Source of the DNA: Bacteroidales bacterium
GTDB lineage: Bacteria > Bacteroidota > Bacteroidia > Bacteroidales > JAADJA01
Direction of reading: 5' to 3'
Assembly: GCA_016783885.1 (NCBI GenBank)
Contig: JADHVR010000012.1
Span: 1-58,776 of the forward strand
DNA length: 58,776 nt
Part shown: in pieces, positions 42,183 through 52,086 of the stretch
How the letters are laid out: every line of letters starts with the position of its first letter
Numbering within the stretch: the stretch's first letter is position 1
Position numbers and translations under genes: made by a program
Notes under the pieces: model-generated
The model's database searches: none
What the model was told of the DNA's origin: nothing
Seen by the model: the letters and a program-made list of their open reading frames with translations, nothing else

Positions 42183-42320
42183 TAATTTATTTTATCGGAC
42201 TGTAAAATTAATAAAAACTTCTTATTTCACTTGCAGATTTAAGGATATTAATAATTTTCATTTTTGTTTTACACGTAATCATAATCTCCTCACAACACTG
42301 GCTGCCTTACCTATTACCAA

Positions 42321-42893
42321 CTATCCAAACATCTTTGTCTCTATCAATTCACAAATAATATGACCGACTAAAATATGGCTTTCCTGAATACGCGGTGTAT
42401 CTTTTGAGGGGACATTGATAAGGTAATCGGAAACCTCTTTCATCTTCCCGCCTGTTTCACCTGTCAGACCCACGGTAATCATCCCTGTTTTCCTGGCAAC
42501 CTCAAACGCCTTAATCACATTGGCTGAATTACCTGAAGTTGACAAACCGATCAGCACATCACCTTCCCTGCCTTTTGCCTTTACCAATCTGGAGAATATG
42601 TCATCATAAGAATAATCATTTGCAACAGCCGTGAGGTAAGAAGTATTCACATGCAAGGCTTCTGCAAAGAGTGGTTCGCGGTCGAAATAAAACCGTCCTG
42701 AGAGTTCGGCAGAAAGATGTTGTGCATCGGCAGCGCTGCCGCCATTGCCGCAAAATAAAACCTTTCCGTCTTTTTGTAAGGATTTTACACATATTTCCGA
42801 AACTTCACCGATTACCAGTAATAAGGATTCATCTGTGAGTATTTTTTGCTTTAATTCTATCGACTGTTGAATGGCTTGTTTTATTCTTATCAT
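42321..42893 (-). CDS. gmhA: Sedoheptulose 7-phosphate isomerase
   Basis: A 190-residue SIS-domain protein of the usual GmhA length. The signature CGNGGSAADAQHLSAELSGR is at residues 48-67, with the second phosphate-binding loop LSTSGNSANVIKA and LTGETGGKMKEVSD. It converts sedoheptulose 7-phosphate to D-glycero-D-manno-heptose 7-phosphate, the first step of the pathway that hddC and gmhB continue. The kinase step (HddA) is not found in the window. Confidence 0.9.
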   Translation of the reverse strand: MIRIKQAIQQSIELKQKILTDESLLLVIGEVSEICVKSLQKDGKVLFCGNGGSAADAQHLSAELSGRFYFDREPLFAEALHVNTSYLTAVANDYSYDDIFSRLVKAKGREGDVLIGLSTSGNSANVIKAFEVARKTGMITVGLTGETGGKMKEVSDYLINVPSKDTPRIQESHILVGHIICELIETKMFG

Positions 42894-42973
42894 TGTTTTT
42901 CTTTTAAAGAAATGTTGTATTTCTTTTATTATAACAGAGTCACAAATCTACATTAATCAAAAAGGAAAAGGAA

Positions 42974-43504
42974 TTAGACAACGAATTTTTCCCAACAAAC
43001 TATTTCATCCAAGGGTTTTCGTTTGTGTGAATGCCTGTCAGTATCCGCCTGCTCGGCAGGATAGCCCAAAGGCAGTAAAACGACCGGTTCAATGTAGTCA
43101 GGAAGATTAAACATCTTTATTGTTTTTTCCTTATCGAAATTACAAACCCAGCATGTACCCAGACCTCTGTCAGCAGCAGCGAGAGTTATATGGTCGGCAG
43201 CAATGGCAACGTCAATATCTGCATGGTCTTTTCTATCGACAGACCGTTTCCACGTCTGACTATGGTCCGCAACGAGAATAATAACAACAGGTGCTTGCCC
43301 GAACCAATCCCGGTGATAAAGTTCATTAACCTTTTTCCGGTTTTTTTCATCTTTAATTACAATGAAATACCAGGGTTGGTAATTCACAGCAGACGGAGCT
43401 ACCCGTCCGGCTTCGAGAATATAAAGTAAATCCTCCTCCGGTATAGAATCAGGCTTATATTTCCTGACGGAAAAACGTTTTTTGGCGAGTTCGAGAAAAG
43501 ACAT
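42974..43504 (-). CDS. Nitroreductase family protein
   Basis: A 176-residue FMN-dependent nitroreductase-fold protein. The FMN contacts are RFSVRKYKPDSI near the start, GRVAPSAVNYQPWYF, and LAAADRGLGTCWV. Family members reduce quinones, nitro compounds or flavins with NAD(P)H. The gene is between gmhA (81 bases) and the hybrid kinase (22 bases). The substrate is unknown. Confidence 0.85.
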   Translation of the reverse strand: MSFLELAKKRFSVRKYKPDSIPEEDLLYILEAGRVAPSAVNYQPWYFIVIKDEKNRKKVNELYHRDWFGQAPVVIILVADHSQTWKRSVDRKDHADIDVAIAADHITLAAADRGLGTCWVCNFDKEKTIKMFNLPDYIEPVVLLPLGYPAEQADTDRHSHKRKPLDEIVCWEKFVV

Positions 43505-43525
43505 AAGTATTTTTGATTTATATTT

Positions 43526-45337
43526 TTATAAATAGTTATTTATTATTGAAAGTAATTCTGCTTTTATTACCGGTTTTGTTATATAATCATCGCAACCATA
43601 TTCAAAAGCCTTGGTACTGTCGCCATCAATTGCATAAGCAGTCAGGGCAATTATCGGCAGACCGCTATTGAATTGCTTAATTTGCTTTGTGGCTTCGTAG
43701 CCGTTAAGTACAGGCATTCGTATATCCATCAGGATTAAATCAATATTTTTGTTTTTTTTGCAGATGTCAATTGTTTCTTTCCCGTCTTTTGCCCATAATA
43801 TTTGCACTTGTGTGCTATTTAATATACTTTCGACTAAAAGAAAATTATCTTCTACATCTTCGGCAATAAGTATTGTTTTGTTTTTCCAGATGTAATCTAT
43901 TTCTTTTTTTTCAGCTACTCGCGGTTTTATTATCGATTTGGATTTTTTGTACGGAAGTGTGAAATAAAATGTTGAGCCTTGATCGATTTCTGATTTAACA
44001 CTGATTTCACCGCCAAAAAGTTTTACAAATGCTTTTGTAATTGATAATCCCAATCCTGTTCCTCCTTGTGTGCGGGTGAGTGACATATCAGTCTGGATAA
44101 ATCGTTCAAATATTATTTCTTGCTTATCTTCCGGAATTCCTTCCCCTGAGTCTTTAACATAAAATTCCAGTGTTTGCGAATCTTTTATTTTATATCCGTA
44201 TTCGATGCTTCCGCTTTCAGTAAATTTTATAGCATTATCAATTAAATTTGATAATATCTGACGTAATCTCTTACTGTCTGTTAATATTAAACTTTCATTT
44301 TCAGCTAATGGTATATTTAATATAATTTGAATATTATTTTCTTTTATTTTTTTATTTGTATTAAAAATGATATGTAATTCTTCAAGAAGTCGGTTGACTG
44401 AACATTTATTGCTTTCAATTGTCATCAGTCCTGCTTCGATTTTCGATACATCAATAATATCATTTATTAAGCTTAGAAGATGTTCGCTATTTGATGTTAT
44501 AAGATTTATAAATTTATCTCTTTCTTCAACCGATTCTACATCGTTAAGTAATTGAGAAAAGCCAAGAATAGCGTTCATAGGTGTTCTGATTTCGTGGCTC
44601 ATATTTGCCAGAAAAGCTGATTTTAACCTGTCGGATTCTTCAGCTTTTTCTTTAGCTGCTTTTAATGCTTGTTCTTTTTCTACTACATCTTCTAATATGC
44701 TTAATAATGATTTTTCATTTTGTTCTGAATCGGCATAAAGTTCTTGTAATTTATTTTGATGGGAGATGAGTTGGTTTGCTTTTTTCTTCAGTATATCTTC
44801 AGTATGTTTTCTTATTTGTATTTCTTTTATTTTATTTTCATGAGACAAACAGGCATCTATTGCCACATTTAACTTATGAGAAAGATCCAAAAGCATGTTT
44901 GCTAATGCTTTATAAACTATTACAGTGCTTGAATAAACCAAATGAATAATGGCAACTTTATATATGGGAATTATTAAAACAGAGTGTTCTTTTCCTGTTG
45001 TCTTTATGCAATATTTGAAAAAATCATCTTCATTTCGGTTTTTAATAACAGGTTTTTGATTTATACATATTTTCTTAAAAATATCATTATAATGATTCAC
45101 CCTTTTTATTATTTCGGTTTCAGTTAATTTTGAACCTGCTCTTGCTCCAAGTGTGATGCTTTTCTTGTTTGTATTTTTGTAATACCAGATACTTCCCCTT
45201 TGTGCATTGGTTTTATGCACAATCTTATGAATAACTTCATAAAGCATTTCTTTAAGGTCTAAGCTATTACCGATAGCAAGCGCACATTCATAAGAAATGC
45301 TAAGGTTTTGTATAAAAGAAATATCTTTTTGTTTCAT
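43526..45337 (-). CDS. Hybrid sensor histidine kinase / response regulator
   Basis: A 603-residue cytosolic hybrid kinase without membrane segments. A GAF-like sensory domain (about 20-165) is followed by a coiled coil (170-235), a HisKA domain with H248 ([16 protein letters not shown]), a HATPase domain with N-box N368 and G boxes ([17 protein letters not shown]), and a receiver domain (488-603) with phospho-aspartate D538 in [16 protein letters not shown]. The GAF domain suggests sensing of a small internal ligand or redox state. The FIST-domain gene lies 49 bases upstream on the same strand, so the two are likely one signalling unit. Confidence 0.9.
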   Translation of the reverse strand: MKQKDISFIQNLSISYECALAIGNSLDLKEMLYEVIHKIVHKTNAQRGSIWYYKNTNKKSITLGARAGSKLTETEIIKRVNHYNDIFKKICINQKPVIKNRNEDDFFKYCIKTTGKEHSVLIIPIYKVAIIHLVYSSTVIVYKALANMLLDLSHKLNVAIDACLSHENKIKEIQIRKHTEDILKKKANQLISHQNKLQELYADSEQNEKSLLSILEDVVEKEQALKAAKEKAEESDRLKSAFLANMSHEIRTPMNAILGFSQLLNDVESVEERDKFINLITSNSEHLLSLINDIIDVSKIEAGLMTIESNKCSVNRLLEELHIIFNTNKKIKENNIQIILNIPLAENESLILTDSKRLRQILSNLIDNAIKFTESGSIEYGYKIKDSQTLEFYVKDSGEGIPEDKQEIIFERFIQTDMSLTRTQGGTGLGLSITKAFVKLFGGEISVKSEIDQGSTFYFTLPYKKSKSIIKPRVAEKKEIDYIWKNKTILIAEDVEDNFLLVESILNSTQVQILWAKDGKETIDICKKNKNIDLILMDIRMPVLNGYEATKQIKQFNSGLPIIALTAYAIDGDSTKAFEYGCDDYITKPVIKAELLSIINNYL

Positions 45338-45386
45338 AGATTAGTTTGTTTATAATTTTTTAAAACAATAAATAACCAGTAACCTT

Positions 45387-46508
45387 TTATTCCCCCATCC
45401 CAATCACCAAAGTTTTATTATAAAGTTCAATAAATTTATCTCCGGTTGAAGCTATTTCACCTAAGCTTAAAGCTCCGAACAATAAAACATTTTTTCCTGC
45501 TTTGTTGCCAATAAGTTTTATCTGGTCTTCAAATCTGTCGCCTAAAAATAAGGTTCTTGTTATACATTCAATTATCAGTGCTTTTGAAGGTAACTTTTTC
45601 TTTTTGTTTTTAAAACCGGTTTTAGCATTTTCGGTGGCTAAACCGGCAGCTTCAATAAATTTTTTATGGTTACCTTTCATTATAGTCATCATTGAATTAT
45701 CGGGTGTTTCACTGCCAAGAAAAATACTTTCCTCATCAGCCATATCAATAGTGCAACGCGGTATTATTTCATTATCATATTTTAGCATACCAAAGGTATA
45801 AGATGCAGAAAGCTCAGGAAAATTTTCCTTAGTTAATTTTACACCCGAATCTTTTTCAACAACATTTTTATAAAATTCTAAAGCCGGTTTCCAGTTAATA
45901 GTTTTTAAGATTCGTTTATCTAATTTTGTTGCAATAAATGGCTCAAAAATGGGCTGCAAGCCATGCTCCACTCCAATTGACATGAACTCATCTACAGCAA
46001 TGATGATTGCTCCACGTGTAAAGTAATCATCGCGGGTAAAAAGCGATTTACGGTTCGTATCAGAAATACTGCCTGTACCGGCACCCAAATAAGTGATTTC
46101 TTTTTCGCACGTTTCATATAAAGTCTCGATAAGCAATGGAATATTGTCCGCCCAGCCATCGGTGAATATCAGCAGGCTTTCGGTATTTTCCGAAATTATT
46201 TTTTTTGAAACAGTTCCTTTAAAATCATTCAGGTTTTTAACCACTTCAGCCGAAACCGGGGCTTTGAATGTACAACCGACTACTCCGCATTTATAGCGCG
46301 AATGTTTATAAATTACTTCAGGGAAAACAAATCCCCAGACTTCGGTTTGAGTTTCTTTAAGCAGAGGTTGTATCTTTTCATAGTCAAAAGGTGTTTCCTC
46401 AGCCATAAATATAAGTACTCCCGAAGGTTTGTCCTTACACAGGTTACTAAGAAAAGATTTCCAGCCCTTAAAGTCTTTTCCGTCAAAAAAAATTAATTTC
46501 TTAAACAT
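45387..46508 (-). CDS. FIST domain signal-transduction protein
   Basis: A 373-residue protein with FIST_N (about 30-215; KCGVVGCTFKAPVSAE, FTDGWADNIPLLIETLYE, GAGTGSISD) and FIST_C (about 225-365; ASYTFGMLKYDNEI, GNHKKFIEAAG, FGALSLGEIAST). FIST domains are thought to bind small molecules, possibly amino acids, as input modules of signalling systems. It lies directly upstream of a hybrid histidine kinase, which fits. Confidence 0.85.
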   Translation of the reverse strand: MFKKLIFFDGKDFKGWKSFLSNLCKDKPSGVLIFMAEETPFDYEKIQPLLKETQTEVWGFVFPEVIYKHSRYKCGVVGCTFKAPVSAEVVKNLNDFKGTVSKKIISENTESLLIFTDGWADNIPLLIETLYETCEKEITYLGAGTGSISDTNRKSLFTRDDYFTRGAIIIAVDEFMSIGVEHGLQPIFEPFIATKLDKRILKTINWKPALEFYKNVVEKDSGVKLTKENFPELSASYTFGMLKYDNEIIPRCTIDMADEESIFLGSETPDNSMMTIMKGNHKKFIEAAGLATENAKTGFKNKKKKLPSKALIIECITRTLFLGDRFEDQIKLIGNKAGKNVLLFGALSLGEIASTGDKFIELYNKTLVIGMGE

Positions 46509-46669
46509 GATTGATAAATTTTAAAAATAATTTTGGAATTAAATTTAATCTTTATGTCTCGAAATTTTGGAATTAATTCTTTATGGTGCATTCCGAAGTC
46601 AAAAGTATAAAAAAAATATTTAACCCGATTAATTCAGCCTGATTAAATTATATATAAGTGAGTATTAAA

Positions 46670-46677
46670 TAATTTTG
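46670..46677 (+). promoter_or_regulatory. Candidate -7 box for nadK
   Basis: TAATTTTG matches TAnnTTTG, about 100 bases before the nadK start codon. No TTTG lies at -33. The FIST/nadK gap (46509-46775) is AT-rich with a repeated TTTTGGAATTAA and holds no gene. Confidence 0.35.
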
Positions 46678-46775
46678 CAGGAAAATATAAATGTTAATTT
46701 TTTAACATATTCTTTATTATTTTGTAATCTTGCAAATTATTGAAAAATACTGACTATTGACAAAGCAAACTCAGG

Positions 46776-47654
46776 ATGAACATTGCAATATTTGGCAAAT
46801 CGTTTTCTGAAGAGAATAAAGGATGCATACAGCAACTGATTGATAAACTTGAAAGCCGCGATATATCGCTTCTCTTCTATGAGCCTTTTTACAAAGAGCT
46901 GAAAGATAATATTTCTTTAAAACAGGAAACACAAGTATTTACCAGACATGATGAAATAATCGGGAAAGTTGATTTCCTTTTTTCCATTGGCGGTGACGGC
47001 ACTTTATTGAATACCATTACGCTTGTCAGAGATTCAGGAATTCCCATTTTAGGTATAAACTTAGGAAGGATGGGATTTCTTTCTTCTATTTCAAAAGAAA
47101 AAATTGATTCGGCTATTGAACAGTTATTGAATAGAAGGTTTAAGCTTGATCAAAGAACGCTGCTCAGACTTGAGACCCCTAACAACATATTCGGGGATTT
47201 GAACTATGCATTGAACGAAATGGCTGTTTACAAGAAATATCCGTTTTCTATGTTAAGAATCCAGGCTTATGTGAACAATGAATACCTGAATTCATATTGG
47301 GCTGATGGCTTGATTGTTGCAACGCCAACCGGTTCAACGGCTTATTCGCTTAGTTCGGGCGGTCCGATTGTTTTGCCACGTTCTCAAAATTTTCTTATTA
47401 CACCTATTGCAACGCACAATTTAACTGTAAGACCTATCGTTATCCCTGACAGTAGTCAGATTAAGATAAAAGTAGTAGGCAGAACTAAAGAGTTTTTTGT
47501 TGGTCTTGATTCCAGATCAGAAATAGTAGATTCATCGGTGGAATTAACGGTTAAAAAAGAAGAATTTAGGTTGAATCTGATGCAGCTTGCGGGTGAAAGC
47601 TACTTTAAAACTATTCGTGAAAAACTAATGTGGGGCTTGGATGTTAGAAATTAA
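46776..47654 (+). CDS. nadK: NAD kinase
   Basis: A 292-residue ATP-NAD kinase of normal length. Motifs are FSIGGDGTLLNTI, the NLGRMGFLSS loop, NEMAVYKK, ATPTGSTAYSLSSGGPIV and a C-terminal LVVR-like beta sandwich. It phosphorylates NAD to NADP in the cytosol. It leads the conserved Bacteroidota cluster nadK - DUF6089 - uppS - bamA - skp - skp. It is distinct from the AcoX-type protein at 8736-9827. Confidence 0.95.
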   Translation: MNIAIFGKSFSEENKGCIQQLIDKLESRDISLLFYEPFYKELKDNISLKQETQVFTRHDEIIGKVDFLFSIGGDGTLLNTITLVRDSGIPILGINLGRMGFLSSISKEKIDSAIEQLLNRRFKLDQRTLLRLETPNNIFGDLNYALNEMAVYKKYPFSMLRIQAYVNNEYLNSYWADGLIVATPTGSTAYSLSSGGPIVLPRSQNFLITPIATHNLTVRPIVIPDSSQIKIKVVGRTKEFFVGLDSRSEIVDSSVELTVKKEEFRLNLMQLAGESYFKTIREKLMWGLDVRN

Positions 47655-47749
47655 GATACAAGAACCAAGATAAAAGATAAAAGTTAAAAGCCTGCCCGAC
47701 TGTGCGTGCTGACAGACGGGTAAAAAGTATTAATGACAAGTAATGACTA
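47655..47749. other. Low-complexity intergenic repeats downstream of nadK
   Basis: Short imperfect A-rich direct repeats (AAGATAAAAG type at 47660-47690), an imperfect GC-rich inverted block at about 47692-47720 and repeated AATGAC/TAATGA units at 47732-47760. No gene is visible. Confidence 0.5.
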
Positions 47750-47797
47750 ATGACCAATGATAAGTCAGGTGTTAAATACAGTATAAATATAAAATTA

Positions 47798-47805
47798 TAT
47801 TTTTG
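47798..47805 (+). promoter_or_regulatory. Candidate -7 box for the DUF6089-uppS-bamA-skp cluster
   Basis: TATTTTTG (TAnnTTTG) lies 10 bases before the ATG at 47816, giving a very short leader. No clear -33 TTTG is seen. Confidence 0.4.
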
Positions 47806-47815
47806 TGACGCTTTT

Positions 47816-48637
47816 ATGAGAAAACTAAGTTTATTTATTTTATTCATAATTATTTCAACTGTTGGCAGGTCTCAATTGGATGTGGGAATTTTTGCAGGAG
47901 GCTCTTTTTATATGGGCGACCTCAATCCCTCTTATCCATTCCTGCAAACAAACTTTGCATACGGAGCGCTTGGCAGGTATAATCTGAGTTCAAGATGGGC
48001 TGTTAAAGTTAATATTTATAAAGGCATATTAACAGGTGATGATAAAAAATCCAAATTCCTCAAGGAAAGGTCACTTAAGTTTACATCAAATTTATGGGAA
48101 CTGGGAGGAGTAATGGAATTTAATTTCCTGCCCTATTACACAGGAAGTATGAAAAACTATTATACACCATATATCTTTGGGGGAGTGGCTGTTTTTTATA
48201 ACAGACCTAAAATCGGTAATTCAGATTTGAGGGATTACCATACCGAAGGACAGACTAATCTCGCCTATCTGCCACCTGATGAAACAAGGAAAGAATATTC
48301 GTATTATAATTTAAGTTTTCCTTTCGGAATAGGTGTTAAATATAGTTTCTCGAAAAGAATCTGTATTACATTGGAATGGGGTATGCGTAAAACATTTACC
48401 GATTATATTGATGATGTAAGTAAAACATACTATTTACCGGCATATAATATTGAGCCGGGAGATGAAGAATACCCGGATCTGGTTGTTTCAGACCCTAATA
48501 AAAATCATCAACCGATGATGCAAAGAGGTAATTCTAAAACAAACGATTGGTATTCTTTTGCAGGAATGACAATTACTTATAATGTTAATTTGAAAAACAG
48601 AAACAAATGTTCCGAGTTTCAGGATAATAAGTATTAA
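47816..48637 (+). CDS. DUF6089 family outer-membrane protein
   Basis: A 273-residue secreted beta-barrel-like protein. The start at 47816 is chosen because it gives a signal peptide (MRKLSLFILFIIISTVGRSQ); the frame is open for 22 more codons upstream. The mature part begins LDVGIFAGGSFYMGDLNP and alternates amphipathic strands (GALGRYNLSSRWAVKVN; FPFGIGVKYSFSKRICITLE). The family lies next to uppS and bamA across Bacteroidota, suggesting a role in the outer membrane, but no function is proven. Confidence 0.8.
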   Translation: MRKLSLFILFIIISTVGRSQLDVGIFAGGSFYMGDLNPSYPFLQTNFAYGALGRYNLSSRWAVKVNIYKGILTGDDKKSKFLKERSLKFTSNLWELGGVMEFNFLPYYTGSMKNYYTPYIFGGVAVFYNRPKIGNSDLRDYHTEGQTNLAYLPPDETRKEYSYYNLSFPFGIGVKYSFSKRICITLEWGMRKTFTDYIDDVSKTYYLPAYNIEPGDEEYPDLVVSDPNKNHQPMMQRGNSKTNDWYSFAGMTITYNVNLKNRNKCSEFQDNKY

Positions 48638-48662
48638 TAAAGCCGGTTTGCAGATTGCTGAA

Positions 48663-49406
48663 ATGATTTGGAAAGATAAAATAAATATGGATAAGTTGCC
48701 CCAACATGTTGCCATTATTATGGATGGTAATGGAAGATGGGCAAAACAACGGGGAAAGCCCAGGATTTTTGGACATAAGCATGGGGTGAAATCTGTAAGA
48801 GAAACTGCTGAAGCTGCGGCTGAGCTTGGGATTAAATATTTAACCTTATATGCTTTTTCTACTGAAAACTGGAACCGACCTAAAGCAGAGGTGAACGCTT
48901 TGATGAGATTATTGGTTCGGACCATACATAAAGAAACCAAAACACTTCACAAAAATAATATCCGGTTATTGGCTATCGGTGATCTTTACTCATTGCCCAA
49001 AATTACTTTACAAGAGCTTATGAATGCCATACAAGACACGGCTCATCATACCCGAATGTCAATGATACTGGCATTGAGCTATAGCTCGAGGATGGAAATT
49101 ACAAATGCCGCAAAGAAAATTGCACAATTGGTCGCTTCAAAAGAAATTACCGCCGATAGTATTGACCAGAATTTATTTGAGTCTTTTTTATCAACACATT
49201 CGATTCCCGATCCCGGATTGTTAATCAGAACAAGCGGTGAATACAGAATTAGCAATTTTCTCCTTTGGCAAATAGCTTATTCAGAATTATATTTTACTCC
49301 TAAACTTTGGCCTGATTTCAGAAAGGAAGATCTGTACGAAGCAATAGTTGAATTTCAGAAAAGAGAAAGAAGATTTGGAAAAACCAGTGAACAAATTATC
49401 AAGTAA
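48663..49406 (+). CDS. uppS: Isoprenyl transferase (undecaprenyl diphosphate synthase)
   Basis: A 247-residue cis-prenyltransferase. I use the ATG at 48663; a TTG five codons upstream is possible. Motifs are HVAIIMDGNGRWAKQRG, LTLYAFSTENWNRP, SYSSRMEI (usual SYGGR changed) and RTSGEYRISNFLLWQIAYSE. It makes the C55 lipid carrier for peptidoglycan and glycan export. Its 3' end is separated by 7 bases from the bamA start chosen here. Confidence 0.95.
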   Translation: MIWKDKINMDKLPQHVAIIMDGNGRWAKQRGKPRIFGHKHGVKSVRETAEAAAELGIKYLTLYAFSTENWNRPKAEVNALMRLLVRTIHKETKTLHKNNIRLLAIGDLYSLPKITLQELMNAIQDTAHHTRMSMILALSYSSRMEITNAAKKIAQLVASKEITADSIDQNLFESFLSTHSIPDPGLLIRTSGEYRISNFLLWQIAYSELYFTPKLWPDFRKEDLYEAIVEFQKRERRFGKTSEQIIK

Positions 49407-49413
49407 GAAAAAA

Positions 49414-52038
49414 ATGGGAATCAGATTTATAGGTTTGATGTTTTTGCTGTCGGTTCTAATAGTATCTGCCCGTGCTCAGATTAGCATAGGTGATTTGGAT
49501 AAAATTGATTATGCCTACCCGAAAGAATATGAAATTGGCGGTATCACAGTTACCGGAGTAAAATATCTTGATAATAATGTACTGATAATGCTGTCAGGAT
49601 TGTCGGTTGGCGACCAAATCAATATACCCGGCGAAGAGATATCAAAAGCAATTCATAATCTTTGGGATCAGGGATTATTCGAAAATGTAATAATTTCCGC
49701 CACTAAAGTTCAGGGTAATTTAATATTTCTTAATATCGACCTCACGGAAAGACCCAGGATGTCAACCTTCTCATTTGGCGGTATTAAAAAATCCGAAGCT
49801 GATAATATTCGGGATGAAATTAAGCTTTCAAGCGGCGAAGTAGTTACCGATAATCTGCTGATAAGAACCGAAAATAGAATCAAAAAGCATTATAATGATA
49901 AGGGGTATCTCGATACAGAAGTTAATATCACTCAAATTGCTGACACACTGAGGGTCAATCATGTTAAACTACAAATTGATATTGATAAAAAAGAGAAGGT
50001 GAAAATTAAAGCCATTAACGTTTTTGGTAATGAGAAGTATGATAATTATAAAGTAAAGAAATACCTGAAAGAAACAAAAGAGAAAGGCTCATTTCAGCCT
50101 TTCAACAACCTTGAGGACTTGATTTTTGATTTGGTTAAAAATACTGTTACTTTCAGATTCTCCAATATGGTTGATGATACAAGAAACTATATTAATGAAA
50201 ATATTAAACCGAGAATTTTTAAATCATCGAAATATATTAAAGACAACTATAATGAAGACAAAATAAACCTGATAAATAAATACAATGAATTTGGTTATAG
50301 AGACGCTAAAATTATTAGAGATTCCATTTACCGAAACCCGGATAATACAGTTAGTATTGACTTGTATTTGAACGAAGGTAACCGCTATTATTTCAGGAAT
50401 ATTACATGGGTTGGAAACACAAAATATACCGATGATTTTTTGAACAGGGTGTTAAAAATACAAAAAGGTGATATATATAACTGGGAATTATTAAACTCGA
50501 ATCTGACATTTAATATGAATGAAGACGATGTCAGTTCACTCTATATGAATAATGGATATTTGTTTTTTTCAGCAATCCCCGTAGAAATACAGGTTGAAAA
50601 TGATTCAATTGATCTTGAAATAAGGATATACGAGGGAAAGCAAGCTACAATCAATAAAGTTTCAGTTAAGGGAAATACTCGTACTAACGACCATGTAGTC
50701 ATAAGGGAACTTCGGACACGACCGGGTCAGCTTTTTTCCAGGTCTGATATTATCAGGACAACACGTGAATTAGCCCAGCTACGATATTTTAATGCAGAAA
50801 CAATAAACCCTGTTGTTAATCCGAATCCTGTTGAAGGAACTGTTGATATCGAGTACGAAGTTGAAGAAACATCTTCCGACCAGATTGAATTATCAGGTGG
50901 CTGGGGATACGGACGTGTTATTGGAACATTAGGTGTGTCATTTAATAATTTTTCATTACGAAATTTGCTTCGCCTGAAAGCATGGCGTCCGGTACCAACA
51001 GGAGACGGGCAAAAGTTAAGCCTTAGAGTGCAGTCATACGGCAAAGGATATATCAGCTACAGTGCTTCCTTTACCGAGCCATGGCTTGGGGGTAAAAAGC
51101 CAAACTCGTTCAGTGTAAGTTACTATCATTCTTTATTTTCGAACGGATATCCAAAAGATAATATCAATAGACAGTCGTTTACAATAAATGGCGTAACTGT
51201 TGGTTTAGGTAAACGACTGACATGGCCCGATGATTATTTCCAGATATATTTTGCTCTTAACTTTCAGCGATACGATCTTGATAATTATACAAGGGTTTTC
51301 TCTTTTGGATCCGGAACAGGAAATTATAATAACTTTAACTTTAACGTAACATTATCGCGTAATTCAATCGATTTTCCAATTTACCCCAGAAGTGGTTCCT
51401 TAGTATCTGTTTCGTTAGATGTAACTCCTCCATACTCCCTTTTCTCCGACAGAAACTATGCCTTGATAGATGATACTGAAAAGTATAAATGGATAGAATT
51501 TCATAAGTGGAATATCCAGGCTGCATATTTTACACCCATAGTTCAAAACCTTGTTTTGATGACAAGAGCTAAATTCGGATTTCTCGGAGAATATAATCCT
51601 GATATAGGAGTTACTCCTTTTGAAAGGTATTATCTTGGTGGAGACGGATTATCGGGCTATAATAACCTTGATGGAAGGGAAATAATCGGAATGCGCGGTT
51701 ATGGGAATGAAACCTTAACACCCTATTATTGGAGAAGCAGCAATATAGGCGGCACTATTTTCAGTAAATATACATTAGAGCTGAGATATCCGCTTTCATT
51801 AAATCCCAATGCCACTATTTATGTTGCTACTTTCCTTGAAGCCGGAAATGCCTGGTTGAAGTTTGATAGTTTTAATCCTTTTGGGGTGTACAGGGCAGCC
51901 GGATTTGGGGTAAGGGTGTTCCTGCCTATGTTTGGTATTTTAGGACTTGACTGGGGTTATGGATTTGACCCGGTACCGGGAATACCCGATGCTAGCAGAG
52001 GACAGTTCCACTTCTCAATAAATCAGTCGATTGATTAA
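49414..52038 (+). CDS. bamA: Outer membrane protein assembly factor BamA
   Basis: An 874-residue outer-membrane protein. The ATG at 49414 is chosen because it gives a signal peptide (MGIRFIGLMFLLSVLIVSAR); an in-frame ATG 22 codons earlier would overlap uppS. Periplasmic POTRA domains run to about residue 480 (for example KVSVKGNTRTNDHVVIRELR), followed by a 16-strand barrel ending in the surface-antigen signature (RYYLGGDGLSGY; GRGQ-like tail SRGQFHFSINQSID). A long POTRA insertion around residues 230-290 is typical of Bacteroidota. It inserts barrel proteins into the outer membrane together with the Skp chaperones downstream. Confidence 0.95.
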   Translation: MGIRFIGLMFLLSVLIVSARAQISIGDLDKIDYAYPKEYEIGGITVTGVKYLDNNVLIMLSGLSVGDQINIPGEEISKAIHNLWDQGLFENVIISATKVQGNLIFLNIDLTERPRMSTFSFGGIKKSEADNIRDEIKLSSGEVVTDNLLIRTENRIKKHYNDKGYLDTEVNITQIADTLRVNHVKLQIDIDKKEKVKIKAINVFGNEKYDNYKVKKYLKETKEKGSFQPFNNLEDLIFDLVKNTVTFRFSNMVDDTRNYINENIKPRIFKSSKYIKDNYNEDKINLINKYNEFGYRDAKIIRDSIYRNPDNTVSIDLYLNEGNRYYFRNITWVGNTKYTDDFLNRVLKIQKGDIYNWELLNSNLTFNMNEDDVSSLYMNNGYLFFSAIPVEIQVENDSIDLEIRIYEGKQATINKVSVKGNTRTNDHVVIRELRTRPGQLFSRSDIIRTTRELAQLRYFNAETINPVVNPNPVEGTVDIEYEVEETSSDQIELSGGWGYGRVIGTLGVSFNNFSLRNLLRLKAWRPVPTGDGQKLSLRVQSYGKGYISYSASFTEPWLGGKKPNSFSVSYYHSLFSNGYPKDNINRQSFTINGVTVGLGKRLTWPDDYFQIYFALNFQRYDLDNYTRVFSFGSGTGNYNNFNFNVTLSRNSIDFPIYPRSGSLVSVSLDVTPPYSLFSDRNYALIDDTEKYKWIEFHKWNIQAAYFTPIVQNLVLMTRAKFGFLGEYNPDIGVTPFERYYLGGDGLSGYNNLDGREIIGMRGYGNETLTPYYWRSSNIGGTIFSKYTLELRYPLSLNPNATIYVATFLEAGNAWLKFDSFNPFGVYRAAGFGVRVFLPMFGILGLDWGYGFDPVPGIPDASRGQFHFSINQSID

Positions 52039-52086
52039 TATTATTACGTTACTAAATTTAATAAGTATTATTAAGGAGGATATAAT

